NCBI RefSeq assembly: GCF_019308285.1
Contig: NZ_WWEM01000031.1
Span: forward strand, 434,001-498,000
Direction: 5' to 3'
DNA length: 64,000 nucleotides
Source: Flavobacterium quisquiliarum
Lineage (GTDB): Bacteria; Bacteroidota; Bacteroidia; Flavobacteriales; Flavobacteriaceae
Made by a program: the position numbers and the translations under genes. Below, piece by piece: positions 1 through 8,880 of the stretch (the stretch's first letter is position 1; every line of letters starts with the position of its first letter). Under the pieces are notes generated by a model. The model had not been told where the DNA came from. It did not search any database and saw nothing but the letters and a program-made list of their open reading frames with translations.

Positions 1-793
1 TCCTGAAGGAGACGGATCATTAAATGTCCCAAAAGGATTTAAATTTTTAAATGCCGAGCAAACCCAAAATGTCTTGACTAATTTATGGGGAAATCCAGAA
101 GACAAATCGATTCTTGGTTCTCTTGTTCCAGACGGAAAAGGGGTTACACATGCTGACAGCTGGATGTTTGTAATCAGTTATCAAGGCGATGGTTACGTTA
201 AAGACGATGATGCAGATGATATTGATTATGATGATCTTCTAAAAACCATGAAAGAAGATGTTGCTGCCGCGAATACCGAAAGAAAAACTGCAGGTTATCC
301 TGAGGTTCAATTAATTGGCTGGGCATCCAAACCATTCTATGATAACAACCTAAAAGTATTGCATTGGGCAAAAGAATTGCAGTTTGGAGAAGATAAAAAT
401 CATACTTTAAATTACGATTTAAGAGTTTTAGGACGAAAAGGAATGTACAATATTTCTGCTGTTGCTGGAGTAGATCAATTAGCAGAGGTAAAAGCAAGCA
501 TTCCTGGAATCATCAAAAGTGTTGAATTCAATGACGGACATAAATATCTTGATTTCGATGCTGACACTGATACTGTTGCCGCTTGGACAATCGGTGGTTT
601 AGTAGCTGGAAAAGTATTGGCAAAAGTTGGATTCTTCGCTGTTTTAGCAAAATTCGGAAAGTTCATAGTAATTGGAATTATCGCTGCTTTTGCCGCAATA
701 AAGAAATTCCTTTTTGGAGACAAAGACCAAGTAGTTACAAGACCTGAAGAAGAGACCGCTCTTTTAGAAGAAAACAATCCTACTGAAGAGTAA
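1..793 (+). CDS. DUF2167 family membrane protein (5' truncated)
   Basis: The reading frame is open from base 2, so the gene begins upstream of the window and only its C-terminal part is present. The visible part opens with a stretch typical of DUF2167 proteins (PKGFKFLNAEQTQNVLTNLW), followed by the conserved WASKPFYD and LRVLGRKG segments. One or two hydrophobic helices follow (about nt 590-710), then an acidic tail ending EENNPTEE. The family is found in many proteobacteria and bacteroidetes and its function is not known. The internal TTG at 74 is not a credible start, because homology continues upstream of it. Confidence 0.85.
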   Translation, partial: PEGDGSLNVPKGFKFLNAEQTQNVLTNLWGNPEDKSILGSLVPDGKGVTHADSWMFVISYQGDGYVKDDDADDIDYDDLLKTMKEDVAAANTERKTAGYPEVQLIGWASKPFYDNNLKVLHWAKELQFGEDKNHTLNYDLRVLGRKGMYNISAVAGVDQLAEVKASIPGIIKSVEFNDGHKYLDFDADTDTVAAWTIGGLVAGKVLAKVGFFAVLAKFGKFIVIGIIAAFAAIKKFLFGDKDQVVTRPEEETALLEENNPTEE

Positions 794-803
794 CAATTTT
801 TTA

Positions 804-914
804 TTAGCCACGAATTCACTAATTATTTTTTAACTCAACTGTGAGAAAAAATAATTCATGAATTTTTGGCTAACCTTTTTTAACAAACCTACAAGGTTTT
901 AAAAATCTTGCAGG
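804..914. repeat. Two intergenic inverted repeats
   Basis: An imperfect inverted repeat has arms at 804-830 and 846-872 (23 of 27 positions pair) and carries the core TTAGCCAnnAATTCA. The same core recurs near 59780 and at 63464-63525. A second small hairpin follows at about 889-914, CCTACAAG paired with CTTGCAGG. The first could serve as the terminator of the upstream gene. Both look like dispersed intergenic repeats rather than genes. Confidence 0.6.
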
Positions 915-937
915 AAGAAAAAAACTCTGTACCTTTG
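908..937 (+). promoter_or_regulatory. Promoter of the rRNA methylase gene
   Basis: TTG at 908-910, a 19-bp spacer, and TACCTTTG at 930-937. This is an exact match to the Flavobacterium promoter consensus (TTG, 17-23 bp, TAnnTTTG), 30 bp upstream of the ATG at 967. Confidence 0.7.
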
Positions 938-966
938 CCCCTCTGCAACTTTGAGCCTTAAAAAAA

Positions 967-1755
967 ATGAAACAAATCACGTCTGTTCAAAATCCGTTTA
1001 TTAAATCTTTGGTTTTACTTCAGGAAAAAGCCAAAGCCAGAAAACAAACCGGAACTTTTTTGATAGAAGGACAACGTGAAATTTCATTAGCCATAAAAGG
1101 CGGTTACGAAATTGAAACAGTTTTATTTTTACCTGAATTAGTTACTGAAAATGAAATCAATAAGCTAATTCAAAATCCATTTCAACTGATAGAAATCAAT
1201 AAAGAAGTTTATCAGAAATTGGCTTATCGTGATACTACTGAAGGTATTTTGGCTGTAGCCAAAACCAAATCTTTAAAATTATCAGACTTAAAATTATCTG
1301 AAAACCCTTTAATTCTGGTTGTCGAATCTTTAGAAAAACCGGGAAATATCGGCGCTGTTTTACGAACTGCTGATGCTGCAAACTTAGACGCCGTTTTAAT
1401 CGCCAATCCTAAAAGTGATTTATATAATCCGAATATTGTTCGTTCCAGCGTTGGATGTCTTTTTACCAACCAAATTGCAACGGGAACCTCTGAAGAAATT
1501 ATCGCTTTTTTAAAAGAAAAAAAGATTAATTTCTACAGTGCTACTTTACAAAATTCAACTTCCTATCACACCCAAAATTTTACTACTCCAACTGCTTTAG
1601 TTGTTGGAACCGAAGCCACAGGTTTAACACAACAATGGCGTGACGAAGCAACACAGAATATCATTATCCCAATGCAGGGAGAAATCGACAGCATGAACGT
1701 TTCTGTTGCCGCAGCTATTTTAATTTTTGAAGCCAAAAGACAGAGAGGATTTTAG
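967..1755 (+). CDS. TrmH/SpoU-family RNA 2'-O-ribose methyltransferase
   Basis: SPOUT-class methyltransferase that transfers a methyl group from S-adenosylmethionine to a ribose 2'-OH, most likely in 23S rRNA. The N-terminal ~100 residues form the L30e-like substrate-binding domain (GTFLIEGQREISLAI). The three SpoU motifs are present: ESLEKPGNIGAVLRTADA near residue 120, NPNIVRSSVG near 155, and VVGTEATGLT near 212 followed by IPMQGEIDSMNVSVAAAI. At 262 residues the length is normal. The start is an ATG 30 bp after a good promoter. The stop codon lies inside the first unit of a 7-bp tandem repeat. The exact target nucleotide cannot be told from the sequence. Confidence 0.9.
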   Translation: MKQITSVQNPFIKSLVLLQEKAKARKQTGTFLIEGQREISLAIKGGYEIETVLFLPELVTENEINKLIQNPFQLIEINKEVYQKLAYRDTTEGILAVAKTKSLKLSDLKLSENPLILVVESLEKPGNIGAVLRTADAANLDAVLIANPKSDLYNPNIVRSSVGCLFTNQIATGTSEEIIAFLKEKKINFYSATLQNSTSYHTQNFTTPTALVVGTEATGLTQQWRDEATQNIIIPMQGEIDSMNVSVAAAILIFEAKRQRGF

Positions 1756-1851
1756 ATTTTAGATTTTAGATTTTAGATTTTAGATTTTAGATTTTAGATT
1801 TTAGATTTTAGATTTTAGATTTTAGATTTTAGATTTTAGATTTTAGATTTT
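1748..1851. repeat. Heptanucleotide tandem repeat (GATTTTA)x14.9
   Basis: Fourteen perfect GATTTTA units run from 1748 to 1845, followed by a partial GATTTT. The first unit overlaps the last codons and supplies the TAG stop of the methylase gene, so a change in copy number cannot alter the protein. A shorter, degenerate version with the same core occurs at about 31133-31163. The region from here to 2156 contains no gene. Confidence 0.95.
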
Positions 1852-2156
1852 CTAAAAGTCGCTTCGCTCCTTTTAAAAAAAAAATTACTTCGCTTTGCGT
1901 ATTTAAAGTCTTTTAGATTATTTTAAATTGATATTGATTTTTGACATTGACATTGATATTGGAATTTGGGATTTAAAAAATTGGAATTTACTTTCTTTTT
2001 TACTGTCAGGCTGAGCGAAGTCGAAGCCCTTTTTACAGACAAGAATCTTAAAATTACACCCTCAAAAATCTAAAATCTGTACTCTAAAATCAGCAATCAT
2101 AAAGCCTTGTGTATATTGAAACTAATTCTTATTTTTAGTACTTGAACTATGCCGTT
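1852..2156. other. Gene-free stretch with dispersed-repeat fragment
   Basis: AT-rich intergenic DNA between the heptamer repeat and the (p)ppGpp synthetase gene. It holds GTCAGGCTGAGCGAAGTCGA at about 2005-2024, a GC-richer sequence that looks like a dispersed REP-like element in bacteroidetes. It also holds AGTCGCTTCGCTCC-type fragments near 1857-1900 and several degenerate ATTTTAGAnT copies. No ORF or clear promoter consensus was found. Confidence 0.5.
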
Positions 2157-4379
2157 ATGACAGAAATAGATATTGAAAAAGAAAACAAAGCTATTGCACA
2201 CGAATACAAGGAATTACTCCGAATAAGCTACCAAACTTTAAGCCCTTCAGACAAAAAATTAATTCGAAAAGCATTTGATGTCGCCGTTGATGCTCACAAA
2301 GAACAGAGACGAAAATCGGGAGAAGCTTATATCTTTCATCCTATTGCAGTTGCAAAAATTGTTGCCTCAGAAATTGGTCTGGGTGCAACCTCTATCGCCG
2401 CAGCCTTACTTCATGATGTTGTAGAAGATACTCCAATAACTGTTGAAGATATTGAACGCTTATTTAATCCGAAAGTAGCGCAATTGGTTGAAGGTCTTAC
2501 TAAAATCTCATTGGTTCAAAAAGACTTAAATGCTTCAATGCAAGCAGAGAATTTCAGAAAAATGATTCTGACGCTAAATGATGACGTTCGTGTAATTTTG
2601 ATCAAATTGGCTGATCGTCTTCACAACATGCAGACGATGGATTCGATGGCGGAATACAAACAAACCAAAATTGCATCTGAAACGTTATACATTTATGCGC
2701 CTCTTGCACACCGTTTGGGACTTTACAACATTAAAACTAAACTGGAAGATTTAGGATTAAAATATACAGAACCTGCCATTTATAATGATATTGTAAGCAA
2801 AATTCGTGAAACGAAAGAAGAACAAGATGCTTACATAAAAGACATTTCTGATGTCTTAAAGAAATCTTTAGACAATGAGGGCGTTGATTATATTATCAAA
2901 GGCCGACCAAAATCTATTTATTCGATTCGCAGAAAAATGCGTGCGCAAAATGTAACCTTCGATGAAGTTTACGACAAATTTGCGCTTCGAATTGTCTATA
3001 AAGCGGATCCACATGACGAAAAATTTATAGCATGGAAAATATACTCCATCGTAACAGATCATTATAGACCAAGCCCGAGCCGTTTACGCGACTGGATTTC
3101 TTCCCCGAAATCAACTGGTTACGAAGCACTTCATATTACGGTTATGGGGCCAAAAGGTCGCTGGGTTGAAGTTCAGGTTCGAAGTGAGCGTATGGACGAA
3201 ATTGCCGAAAAAGGTTACGCTGCACATTACAAATACAAAAACGGAGCAACGGAAGAAAGTGGTTTAGATACATGGCTGAATCTTCTTCGTGAAGCTTTAG
3301 AAAACCCTGAAACCAATGCGGTAGATTTTGTTGAAGATTTTAAAATGAATTTATATTCTAAAGAAATCTTCGTCTTTACGCCAAAAGGAGAAATCAAATC
3401 ATTGCCAAAAGGTGCTACTTCATTGGATTTTGCTTTCAGCATTCACTCGGAAATTGGAATTAAGACCCGCGGAACTCGCGTAAATGGAAGATTAGTACCG
3501 CTAAACCACGAATTAAAAAGTGGCGATCAGGTTGAAGTTATCACTTCTCCAAACCAAAAACCAACAGTAAACTGGCTGGAATATGTAACAACTTCGAGAG
3601 CAAAGAATAAGATTAAAAACGTTCTTAACGAGAACACTAAAAAAATTGCAGAAGAAGGAAAAGAATTACTTGTTAGAAAATTAAAACACCTAAAAGTTAC
3701 CTTTAACGAACAAGTAACCAATGAATTAGTAAACTTCTTTAAATTAAAAACAAGTTTAGATTTATTTTACAGAGTTGGAATTGGTGCGATTGAAAATCAG
3801 CAGTTAAAAGATTATGCAGCGCAGAAAAGCAATTCTTTTATCAATTTCTTTAAAAATAAAATTAAACGAAATAAAGATACAACTGCCGCCGAAGATATTC
3901 ATAAACCAGTTATCAGCAGTAACTACGACATGCTGGTTTTTGGAACAGAACATGACAAGCTGGATTATAAATTATCGCAATGCTGTAATCCAATTCCAGG
4001 TGATGATGTATTTGGTTTCGTGACTATCAACGAAGGAATTAAAGTGCATAAAAAAGACTGTCCTAACGCTATCGGAATGCAGTCTAATTATGCGTACCGA
4101 ATCATGAGTGCCAAATGGATCGATTCGTCTCAGGAAGAATTCAAAGCCATTATCAATATCACAGGAATGGATGTTCTTGGACTTACAAATCAATTGACCA
4201 GAGTAATTTCGAATAATATGAGCGTTAATATTCAGAGTATTTCTTTGAGTACTGATGCAGGAATTTTTCACGGTCAGATTGCAGTAATTGTAAAAAACAA
4301 CACCATTTTGAAGAAAATGATCAATGCCATTAAGAAAATTGATGGTGTTGATAAGGTCACAAGAGAATACAGAACCTAA
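2157..4379 (+). CDS. Bifunctional (p)ppGpp synthetase/hydrolase (RelA/SpoT homologue)
   Basis: Makes and degrades the stringent-response alarmones ppGpp and pppGpp. The domains appear in order. An HD hydrolase domain carries FHPIAVAKIVA and LLHDVVEDT near residue 86. The synthetase domain carries RPKSIYSIRRKMR near 250 and GYEALHITVMG. A TGS domain (FVFTPKGEIKSLPKGATSLDFAF) begins near 404, then a helical region, the conserved CCNPIPGDDVFGF, and a C-terminal ACT domain. An intact HD motif supports hydrolase activity. The ATG at 2157 (MTEIDIEKENK) is preferred over the upstream in-frame TTG at 2142. About 740 residues, the usual length. Confidence 0.93.
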   Translation: MTEIDIEKENKAIAHEYKELLRISYQTLSPSDKKLIRKAFDVAVDAHKEQRRKSGEAYIFHPIAVAKIVASEIGLGATSIAAALLHDVVEDTPITVEDIERLFNPKVAQLVEGLTKISLVQKDLNASMQAENFRKMILTLNDDVRVILIKLADRLHNMQTMDSMAEYKQTKIASETLYIYAPLAHRLGLYNIKTKLEDLGLKYTEPAIYNDIVSKIRETKEEQDAYIKDISDVLKKSLDNEGVDYIIKGRPKSIYSIRRKMRAQNVTFDEVYDKFALRIVYKADPHDEKFIAWKIYSIVTDHYRPSPSRLRDWISSPKSTGYEALHITVMGPKGRWVEVQVRSERMDEIAEKGYAAHYKYKNGATEESGLDTWLNLLREALENPETNAVDFVEDFKMNLYSKEIFVFTPKGEIKSLPKGATSLDFAFSIHSEIGIKTRGTRVNGRLVPLNHELKSGDQVEVITSPNQKPTVNWLEYVTTSRAKNKIKNVLNENTKKIAEEGKELLVRKLKHLKVTFNEQVTNELVNFFKLKTSLDLFYRVGIGAIENQQLKDYAAQKSNSFINFFKNKIKRNKDTTAAEDIHKPVISSNYDMLVFGTEHDKLDYKLSQCCNPIPGDDVFGFVTINEGIKVHKKDCPNAIGMQSNYAYRIMSAKWIDSSQEEFKAIINITGMDVLGLTNQLTRVISNNMSVNIQSISLSTDAGIFHGQIAVIVKNNTILKKMINAIKKIDGVDKVTREYRT

Positions 4380-4434
4380 CTTTTTAACCTATCTATAAGG
4401 GATTTATAACTAAACTTTAAACCCGAAACTTTTA

Positions 4435-4461
4435 TTGATTGAAAATAAAAATTTATCTTTG
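4435..4461 (+). promoter_or_regulatory. Promoter of the Fur-family gene, likely leaderless
   Basis: TATCTTTG at 4454-4461 fits the flavobacterial -7 box, with TTG at 4435-4437 upstream (16-bp spacer). The box ends only 6 nt before the chosen ATG at 4468, so transcription would begin almost at the start codon. Confidence 0.55.
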
Positions 4462-4467
4462 CCGGAT

Positions 4468-4932
4468 ATGACACTCATTTCAACTGACAACACTAGAAAT
4501 CAAGAAATTGTAAAAAACGTTTTTACAATGTATCTTGAGCAAAAAGGGCATCGCAAAACTCCTGAGCGTTATGCTATACTTCAGGAAATTTACGACAGCG
4601 AGGAACATTTTGACATCGAAAATCTGTATATCAAAATGAAAAACAAAAACTATCGTGTGAGTAGAGCTACTTTATACAACACGATTGAGTTATTGTTAGA
4701 CTGCGCTTTGGTTAGAAAGCATCAATTTGGGCAAAATCAGGCTTACTACGAAAAGTCTTATTTCGACAAACAGCACGATCACATTATCATGACTGATTCT
4801 GGAGAAGTAATTGAATTTTGCGACCCAAGAATTCAAACGATCAAAAAAACGATCGAAGAAATATTTGATATCGAAATTACAAATCATTCGCTTTATTTCT
4901 ACGGAAACAAAAAGCAGAATTCGAATTCATAG
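4468..4932 (+). CDS. Fur-family metalloregulator
   Basis: Fur/PerR-type winged-helix repressor. The DNA-binding domain spans about residues 15-85 ([14 protein letters not shown], then [14 protein letters not shown]). A metal-binding dimerisation domain follows, with [16 protein letters not shown] and a late His in [10 protein letters not shown]. The CxxC pair of structural-zinc Fur proteins is absent; the only cysteine near that position is in EFCDPRI. The start was taken at ATG 4468 because an upstream in-frame TTG (4435) lies inside the promoter. It lies 99 bp upstream of purA on the same strand, with no terminator visible between them, so they may be cotranscribed. Confidence 0.88.
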   Translation: MTLISTDNTRNQEIVKNVFTMYLEQKGHRKTPERYAILQEIYDSEEHFDIENLYIKMKNKNYRVSRATLYNTIELLLDCALVRKHQFGQNQAYYEKSYFDKQHDHIIMTDSGEVIEFCDPRIQTIKKTIEEIFDIEITNHSLYFYGNKKQNSNS

Positions 4933-5031
4933 TCTGAAAAATCAGACTTTTTCAAAAAAGACAAAAAAAAAGAAAATTAACTACATAATCAGTAGGATGG
5001 CTTAGACTGTCCCAACGCAAATTAAAAAAGA

Positions 5032-6303
5032 ATGACCGTAGATTTATTACTAGGATTACAATGGGGAGATGAAGGTAAAGGAAAAATTGTAGATGTACTT
5101 ACCTCAAATTATGATATTATTGCACGTTTTCAAGGAGGACCAAATGCAGGACATACATTAGAATTTGACGGAATTAAACACGTACTTAGAACTATCCCTT
5201 CTGGAATTTTTCATAAAAACTCAGTAAATATCATCGGAAATGGCGTTGTAATTGACCCAGTAGTTTTTCAAAAAGAGATTGAAGGTTTAGAGAAATTCAA
5301 CCTTGATATCAAAAGTAAATTAATCATTTCTAGAAAAGCACATTTAATTTTACCAACTCACCGTTTACTTGACGCTGCTTCTGAAGCTTCAAAAGGAAAA
5401 GCTAAAATTGGTTCTACTCTTAAAGGAATTGGACCAACTTATATGGACAAAACAGGTAGAAATGGTTTACGTGTTGGAGATATTGAATTAGAAGATTTCA
5501 AAGATCGTTACAGAGCTTTAGCTGACAAACACGAAGCGATGATTGCTTTTTACGATGTTAATATTCAATACAACTTAGCGGAACTAGAAAAAGAATTCTT
5601 TGAAGCTATCGAAGAATTAAAAAAATTAGATTTCATTGACAGTGAAGAATATATGCACCAGGCTCAAAAAGCTGGAAAATCTATTCTTTGTGAAGGTGCT
5701 CAGGGATCTTTATTAGATGTTGATTTTGGAACTTATCCTTTTGTAACTTCATCAAATACTACTGCAGCAGGAGCTTGTACTGGTTTAGGAATTGCTCCTA
5801 ACAAAATCAAAGAAGTTTACGGAATTTTCAAAGCTTACGTTACTCGCGTTGGTAGCGGACCTTTCCCAACTGAACTTTTTGACGAAGTGGGTGCTACAAT
5901 GGCAAGAGTTGGAAACGAATTTGGTTCTGTAACAGGAAGACAAAGACGTTGCGGATGGTTAGACTTAGTAGCTTTGAAATATGCTGTTCAAGTTAATGGA
6001 GTTACACAATTAATGATGATGAAAGGTGACGTTCTTTCTGGATTTGAAACTCTAAAAGTTTGTACAGAGTACAACTACAAAGGACAAAACATTTCTCACT
6101 TCCCTTACAACATTGAACCAGAAAATGTTACTCCGGTTTACAAAGAATTTAAAGGATGGAAACAAGATTTAACGGGATTGACAACTTATGATCAACTGCC
6201 AGTTGAGCTAAAAGAATATATTGAGTTTATTGAAAAAGAAATCGAAGTACCAATCAAAATTGTATCGGTTGGACCAGACAGAAAGCAAACAATTACAAAA
6301 TAA
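5032..6303 (+). CDS. purA: Adenylosuccinate synthetase
   Basis: Catalyses the GTP-dependent condensation of IMP and aspartate to adenylosuccinate, the first committed step from IMP to AMP. The GTP-binding P-loop region reads GLQWGDEGKGKIVD at residues 8-21, followed by the IMP-binding QGGPNAGHT, the family motif GIGPTYMDKTGR, and VTGRQRRCGWLD. At 423 residues it is full length. It follows the Fur-family gene in the same direction and is closed by a strong terminator. guaB, the competing branch from IMP to XMP, lies 5.5 kb further on, on the opposite strand. Confidence 0.97.
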   Translation: MTVDLLLGLQWGDEGKGKIVDVLTSNYDIIARFQGGPNAGHTLEFDGIKHVLRTIPSGIFHKNSVNIIGNGVVIDPVVFQKEIEGLEKFNLDIKSKLIISRKAHLILPTHRLLDAASEASKGKAKIGSTLKGIGPTYMDKTGRNGLRVGDIELEDFKDRYRALADKHEAMIAFYDVNIQYNLAELEKEFFEAIEELKKLDFIDSEEYMHQAQKAGKSILCEGAQGSLLDVDFGTYPFVTSSNTTAAGACTGLGIAPNKIKEVYGIFKAYVTRVGSGPFPTELFDEVGATMARVGNEFGSVTGRQRRCGWLDLVALKYAVQVNGVTQLMMMKGDVLSGFETLKVCTEYNYKGQNISHFPYNIEPENVTPVYKEFKGWKQDLTGLTTYDQLPVELKEYIEFIEKEIEVPIKIVSVGPDRKQTITK

Positions 6304-6310
6304 TACATTT

Positions 6311-6338
6311 AAACGCTCTGATTATCAGAGCGTTTTTT
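6311..6338 (+). terminator. Rho-independent terminator after purA
   Basis: An 11-bp perfect stem, AAACGCTCTGA pairing with TCAGAGCGTTT around a 3-nt loop, followed by a T tract. Confidence 0.85.
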
Positions 6339-6357
6339 TATACAAATTATTTCATTT

Positions 6358-6939
6358 ATGAAAAATCCAAAAGTTGAAATTAAAGAAACTAAATTATTAT
6401 CAGACAATTGGTATATCCTTAACCGAGTTACTTTTGATTACCAAAAAGAAAATGGTGTATCTGAAATTCATATGCGTGAAGTTTATGATCGCGGTAATGG
6501 CGCTGGAATTTTATTATACAATTCAACTAAAAAAACAGTCATTTTAACGCGTCAGTTTCGTTTACCAACTTTTCTCAACGGAAATAAAGACGGAATGATG
6601 ATAGAAGTCTGCGCAGGACTTTTAGACAAAGACAATCCCGAAACCGCAATCATCCGTGAGACAGAAGAAGAAACAGGTTATCGTATTTCTAAAGTGGAGA
6701 AAGTTTTTGAGACCTATATGTCGCCAGGTGCCGTAACCGAAATTTTGTATCTTTTTGTTGGAGAATATGATGAAAGCATGAAAGTTAGCGAAGGTGGCGG
6801 ATTGGATGCTGAACAGGAAAATATTGAAGTTTTAGAATACACTTTTGATGAAGCTTATGCTATGATCGAATCTAGAGAAATTACAGATGCAAAAACTATT
6901 ATGCTGTTACAGCATGCAAAAATTAAAGGTTTGATTTAA
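6358..6939 (+). CDS. nudK: NUDIX hydrolase, NudK/GDP-mannose pyrophosphatase type
   Basis: Hydrolyses nucleoside diphosphate sugars; the closest remembered family is NudK, which splits GDP-mannose. The modified Nudix box of that family is visible at about residues 80-101 (CAGLLDKDNPETAIIRETEE, then ETGY). It is followed by YMSPGAVTEILYLF, a segment characteristic of NudK. At 193 residues the length agrees. It starts just after the purA terminator and stands alone. Specificity is inferred from motifs only; ADP-ribose is a possible alternative substrate. Confidence 0.85.
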   Translation: MKNPKVEIKETKLLSDNWYILNRVTFDYQKENGVSEIHMREVYDRGNGAGILLYNSTKKTVILTRQFRLPTFLNGNKDGMMIEVCAGLLDKDNPETAIIRETEEETGYRISKVEKVFETYMSPGAVTEILYLFVGEYDESMKVSEGGGLDAEQENIEVLEYTFDEAYAMIESREITDAKTIMLLQHAKIKGLI

Positions 6940-7004
6940 TTTTTTTTGAGTATTTTAGTGTTAAAAATCAACTTAAAAAAAACACTAATCTAATAATAAT
7001 TTAA

Positions 7005-7802
7005 ATGGGATTATTTGACTTTTTCAAGAAAAAAGAAACTTCGGAAAAAACAGAAAAAACAGAAAGCAATTTATTACTTGCCATGCCAATGTTCGAAAAT
7101 AACGAGCGTTACAGTATAGAGAATGTAATACAGGACCTAAAAGATTTTTGGGGATTATCAGTTACCGATTTTACAGGAGATGATAATTCTGCCATTTTTA
7201 AAATAAACGGTGAATTAATAGCTGTTGCATTTGTAGGAGCACAAATTCCCTGGGAAGATATCTCGGGAACTGCCAAATATACTTATAGCTGGCAAACAGC
7301 AGAAGAAGATTTAAAAAATTTTGACGGACATGCCATCGTTTCTGTTATGTCTGGGCCAAAAAGTCAATTGGAAAGATTCACCATTTTAAGCAAATTATTA
7401 TGTTCTATTCTTTCGACATCCAATTCATTAGGGATTTATCAAGGCAGTCAAACCTTATTAATATCTAAATCGCAGTATTTAGAATACATTCCCGATTTAC
7501 AACAACAAAAATCTCCAATTCATTTATGGATTTATATTGGAATTAGAACTTCTGAACAAGGAAACAGCATTTATACTTATGGATTAAAGGAATTTGGAAA
7601 ACAAGAAATGGAAGTTTTAAATTCTCAATTACCACTTGAAGAATTATATGGTTTCATTTCCAATATAATCGCTTATGTAATTGATAGTGATGTTACTTTT
7701 AAAAATGGGGAAACACTTGGTTACACTATGGATCAAAAAATTAAAATAACTTCTTCACAAGGAATACTTGTCGAAGGGCAAACTTTAAAATTAGAAATGT
7801 AA
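7005..7802 (+). CDS. DUF4261 domain-containing protein
   Basis: A 265-residue protein that begins MGLFDFFKKK, continues with a charged linker, and then matches the DUF4261 pattern as I recall it (LLAMPMF, then IENVIQDLKDFW, AIFKINGELIAVAFVGAQIPW, and a C-terminal LGYTMDQKIKI). No catalytic motif, signal peptide or membrane segment is visible. Its function is unknown. It stands 65 bp after nudK, and a same-strand alpha/beta hydrolase follows after 50 bp. Confidence 0.7.
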   Translation: MGLFDFFKKKETSEKTEKTESNLLLAMPMFENNERYSIENVIQDLKDFWGLSVTDFTGDDNSAIFKINGELIAVAFVGAQIPWEDISGTAKYTYSWQTAEEDLKNFDGHAIVSVMSGPKSQLERFTILSKLLCSILSTSNSLGIYQGSQTLLISKSQYLEYIPDLQQQKSPIHLWIYIGIRTSEQGNSIYTYGLKEFGKQEMEVLNSQLPLEELYGFISNIIAYVIDSDVTFKNGETLGYTMDQKIKITSSQGILVEGQTLKLEM

Positions 7803-7852
7803 TTTCTAATCAGAAATAACAAAATCAAAATATACAATTAGGACATTTTTAA

Positions 7853-8791
7853 ATGAAGCTATTCCGTAACAAATATTTTAAAATAATAGCATTTCTTTTC
7901 ATATGTCTAAATGTAATAGCATTTATCCATGCTTATAAATTTACTCATTTTGCAGAATCTAAGTCCCAAAAAACGGAGAGCCCTGAAAAGCTCTCCTCTT
8001 TTGAAAAAGTCAAAACTTTATTCTTTGGAGTAAACAATCCAAAACCTCTAAATAAAAAATTTCCAACTCAGAAATATCAAACCATAAAACTAAAAAGCAA
8101 TAAAGAAATAGAATGCTGGCTGATTAAAAATCAAAACTCTAGAGGAACAGTTATTCTATTTCATGGTTATGGTGGCGAGAAATCATCAATGCTAGATAAA
8201 TCAAATGAGTTTTTAAAATTAGGTTTTAGTACTATGCTTGTTGATTTTATGGGAAGCGGAAACTCTGAAGGAAATCAAACTACAATTGGTTTTAAAGAAG
8301 CTGAAGAAGTAAAAACTTGTTTTGATTACATATCATCAACAGGAGAAAAAAATATTTATTTATTTGGCACTTCTATGGGAGCTGTTTCTATAATGAAATG
8401 TATTAAGGACAACAAAGTAAATCCAAAAGCAATAATCATAGAATGCCCATTTGGTTCCATGTATCAAACTGTTTGTGCCAGATTTAAGAAAATGCATGCA
8501 CCCACTTTTCCAATGGCAGGAATTTTACTTTTTTGGGGCGGCATACAAAATGGCTTTTGGGGATTTAACCATAATCCTTCAGAATATGCCGAAAAAATAA
8601 ACTGTCCCACATTATTGCTTTATGGTGAAAAAGATAAGAGCGTCAGCAGATCAGAAATAGATGAAATTTATAAAAATCTAAATGGCTTTAAAGAACTTCG
8701 TGTTTACAAAAATACAGGACATGAAAACTACTTAATAAAAAACAAGCTCCAATGGAGTCAGGATATCAATTCTTTTTTATCATCAATCTAA
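7853..8791 (+). CDS. Membrane-anchored alpha/beta hydrolase
   Basis: An N-terminal hydrophobic segment (residues about 8-25) anchors or exports the protein. The rest is an alpha/beta-hydrolase fold: oxyanion-type FHGYGGEKSSM near residue 103, a nucleophile elbow GTSMGA with Ser174, an acidic residue in YGEKDKSVS, and the catalytic His in TGHENYL near the C-terminus. The complete triad suggests an active esterase, lipase or peptidase acting at the membrane or in the periplasm. The substrate cannot be predicted. Confidence 0.85.
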   Translation: MKLFRNKYFKIIAFLFICLNVIAFIHAYKFTHFAESKSQKTESPEKLSSFEKVKTLFFGVNNPKPLNKKFPTQKYQTIKLKSNKEIECWLIKNQNSRGTVILFHGYGGEKSSMLDKSNEFLKLGFSTMLVDFMGSGNSEGNQTTIGFKEAEEVKTCFDYISSTGEKNIYLFGTSMGAVSIMKCIKDNKVNPKAIIIECPFGSMYQTVCARFKKMHAPTFPMAGILLFWGGIQNGFWGFNHNPSEYAEKINCPTLLLYGEKDKSVSRSEIDEIYKNLNGFKELRVYKNTGHENYLIKNKLQWSQDINSFLSSI

Positions 8792-8880
8792 AAATGTAAA
8801 TCCCGAAACCAATTCAAAAAATTATGTAACCCTTTTTGGCTATCAGATGTATAACTTTATTTTTATAAAATTAACAACCT

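Noticed and set aside
2003-2027. GTCAGGCTGAGCGAAGTCGA as a possible att or origin site
   Set aside because: It looks like a dispersed REP-type sequence; there is no integrase, tRNA or DnaA-box cluster nearby.
2142-2156. Upstream TTG start for the (p)ppGpp synthetase gene
   Set aside because: The ATG at 2157 gives the MTEIDIEKE start usual in flavobacteria; the five extra residues have no support.
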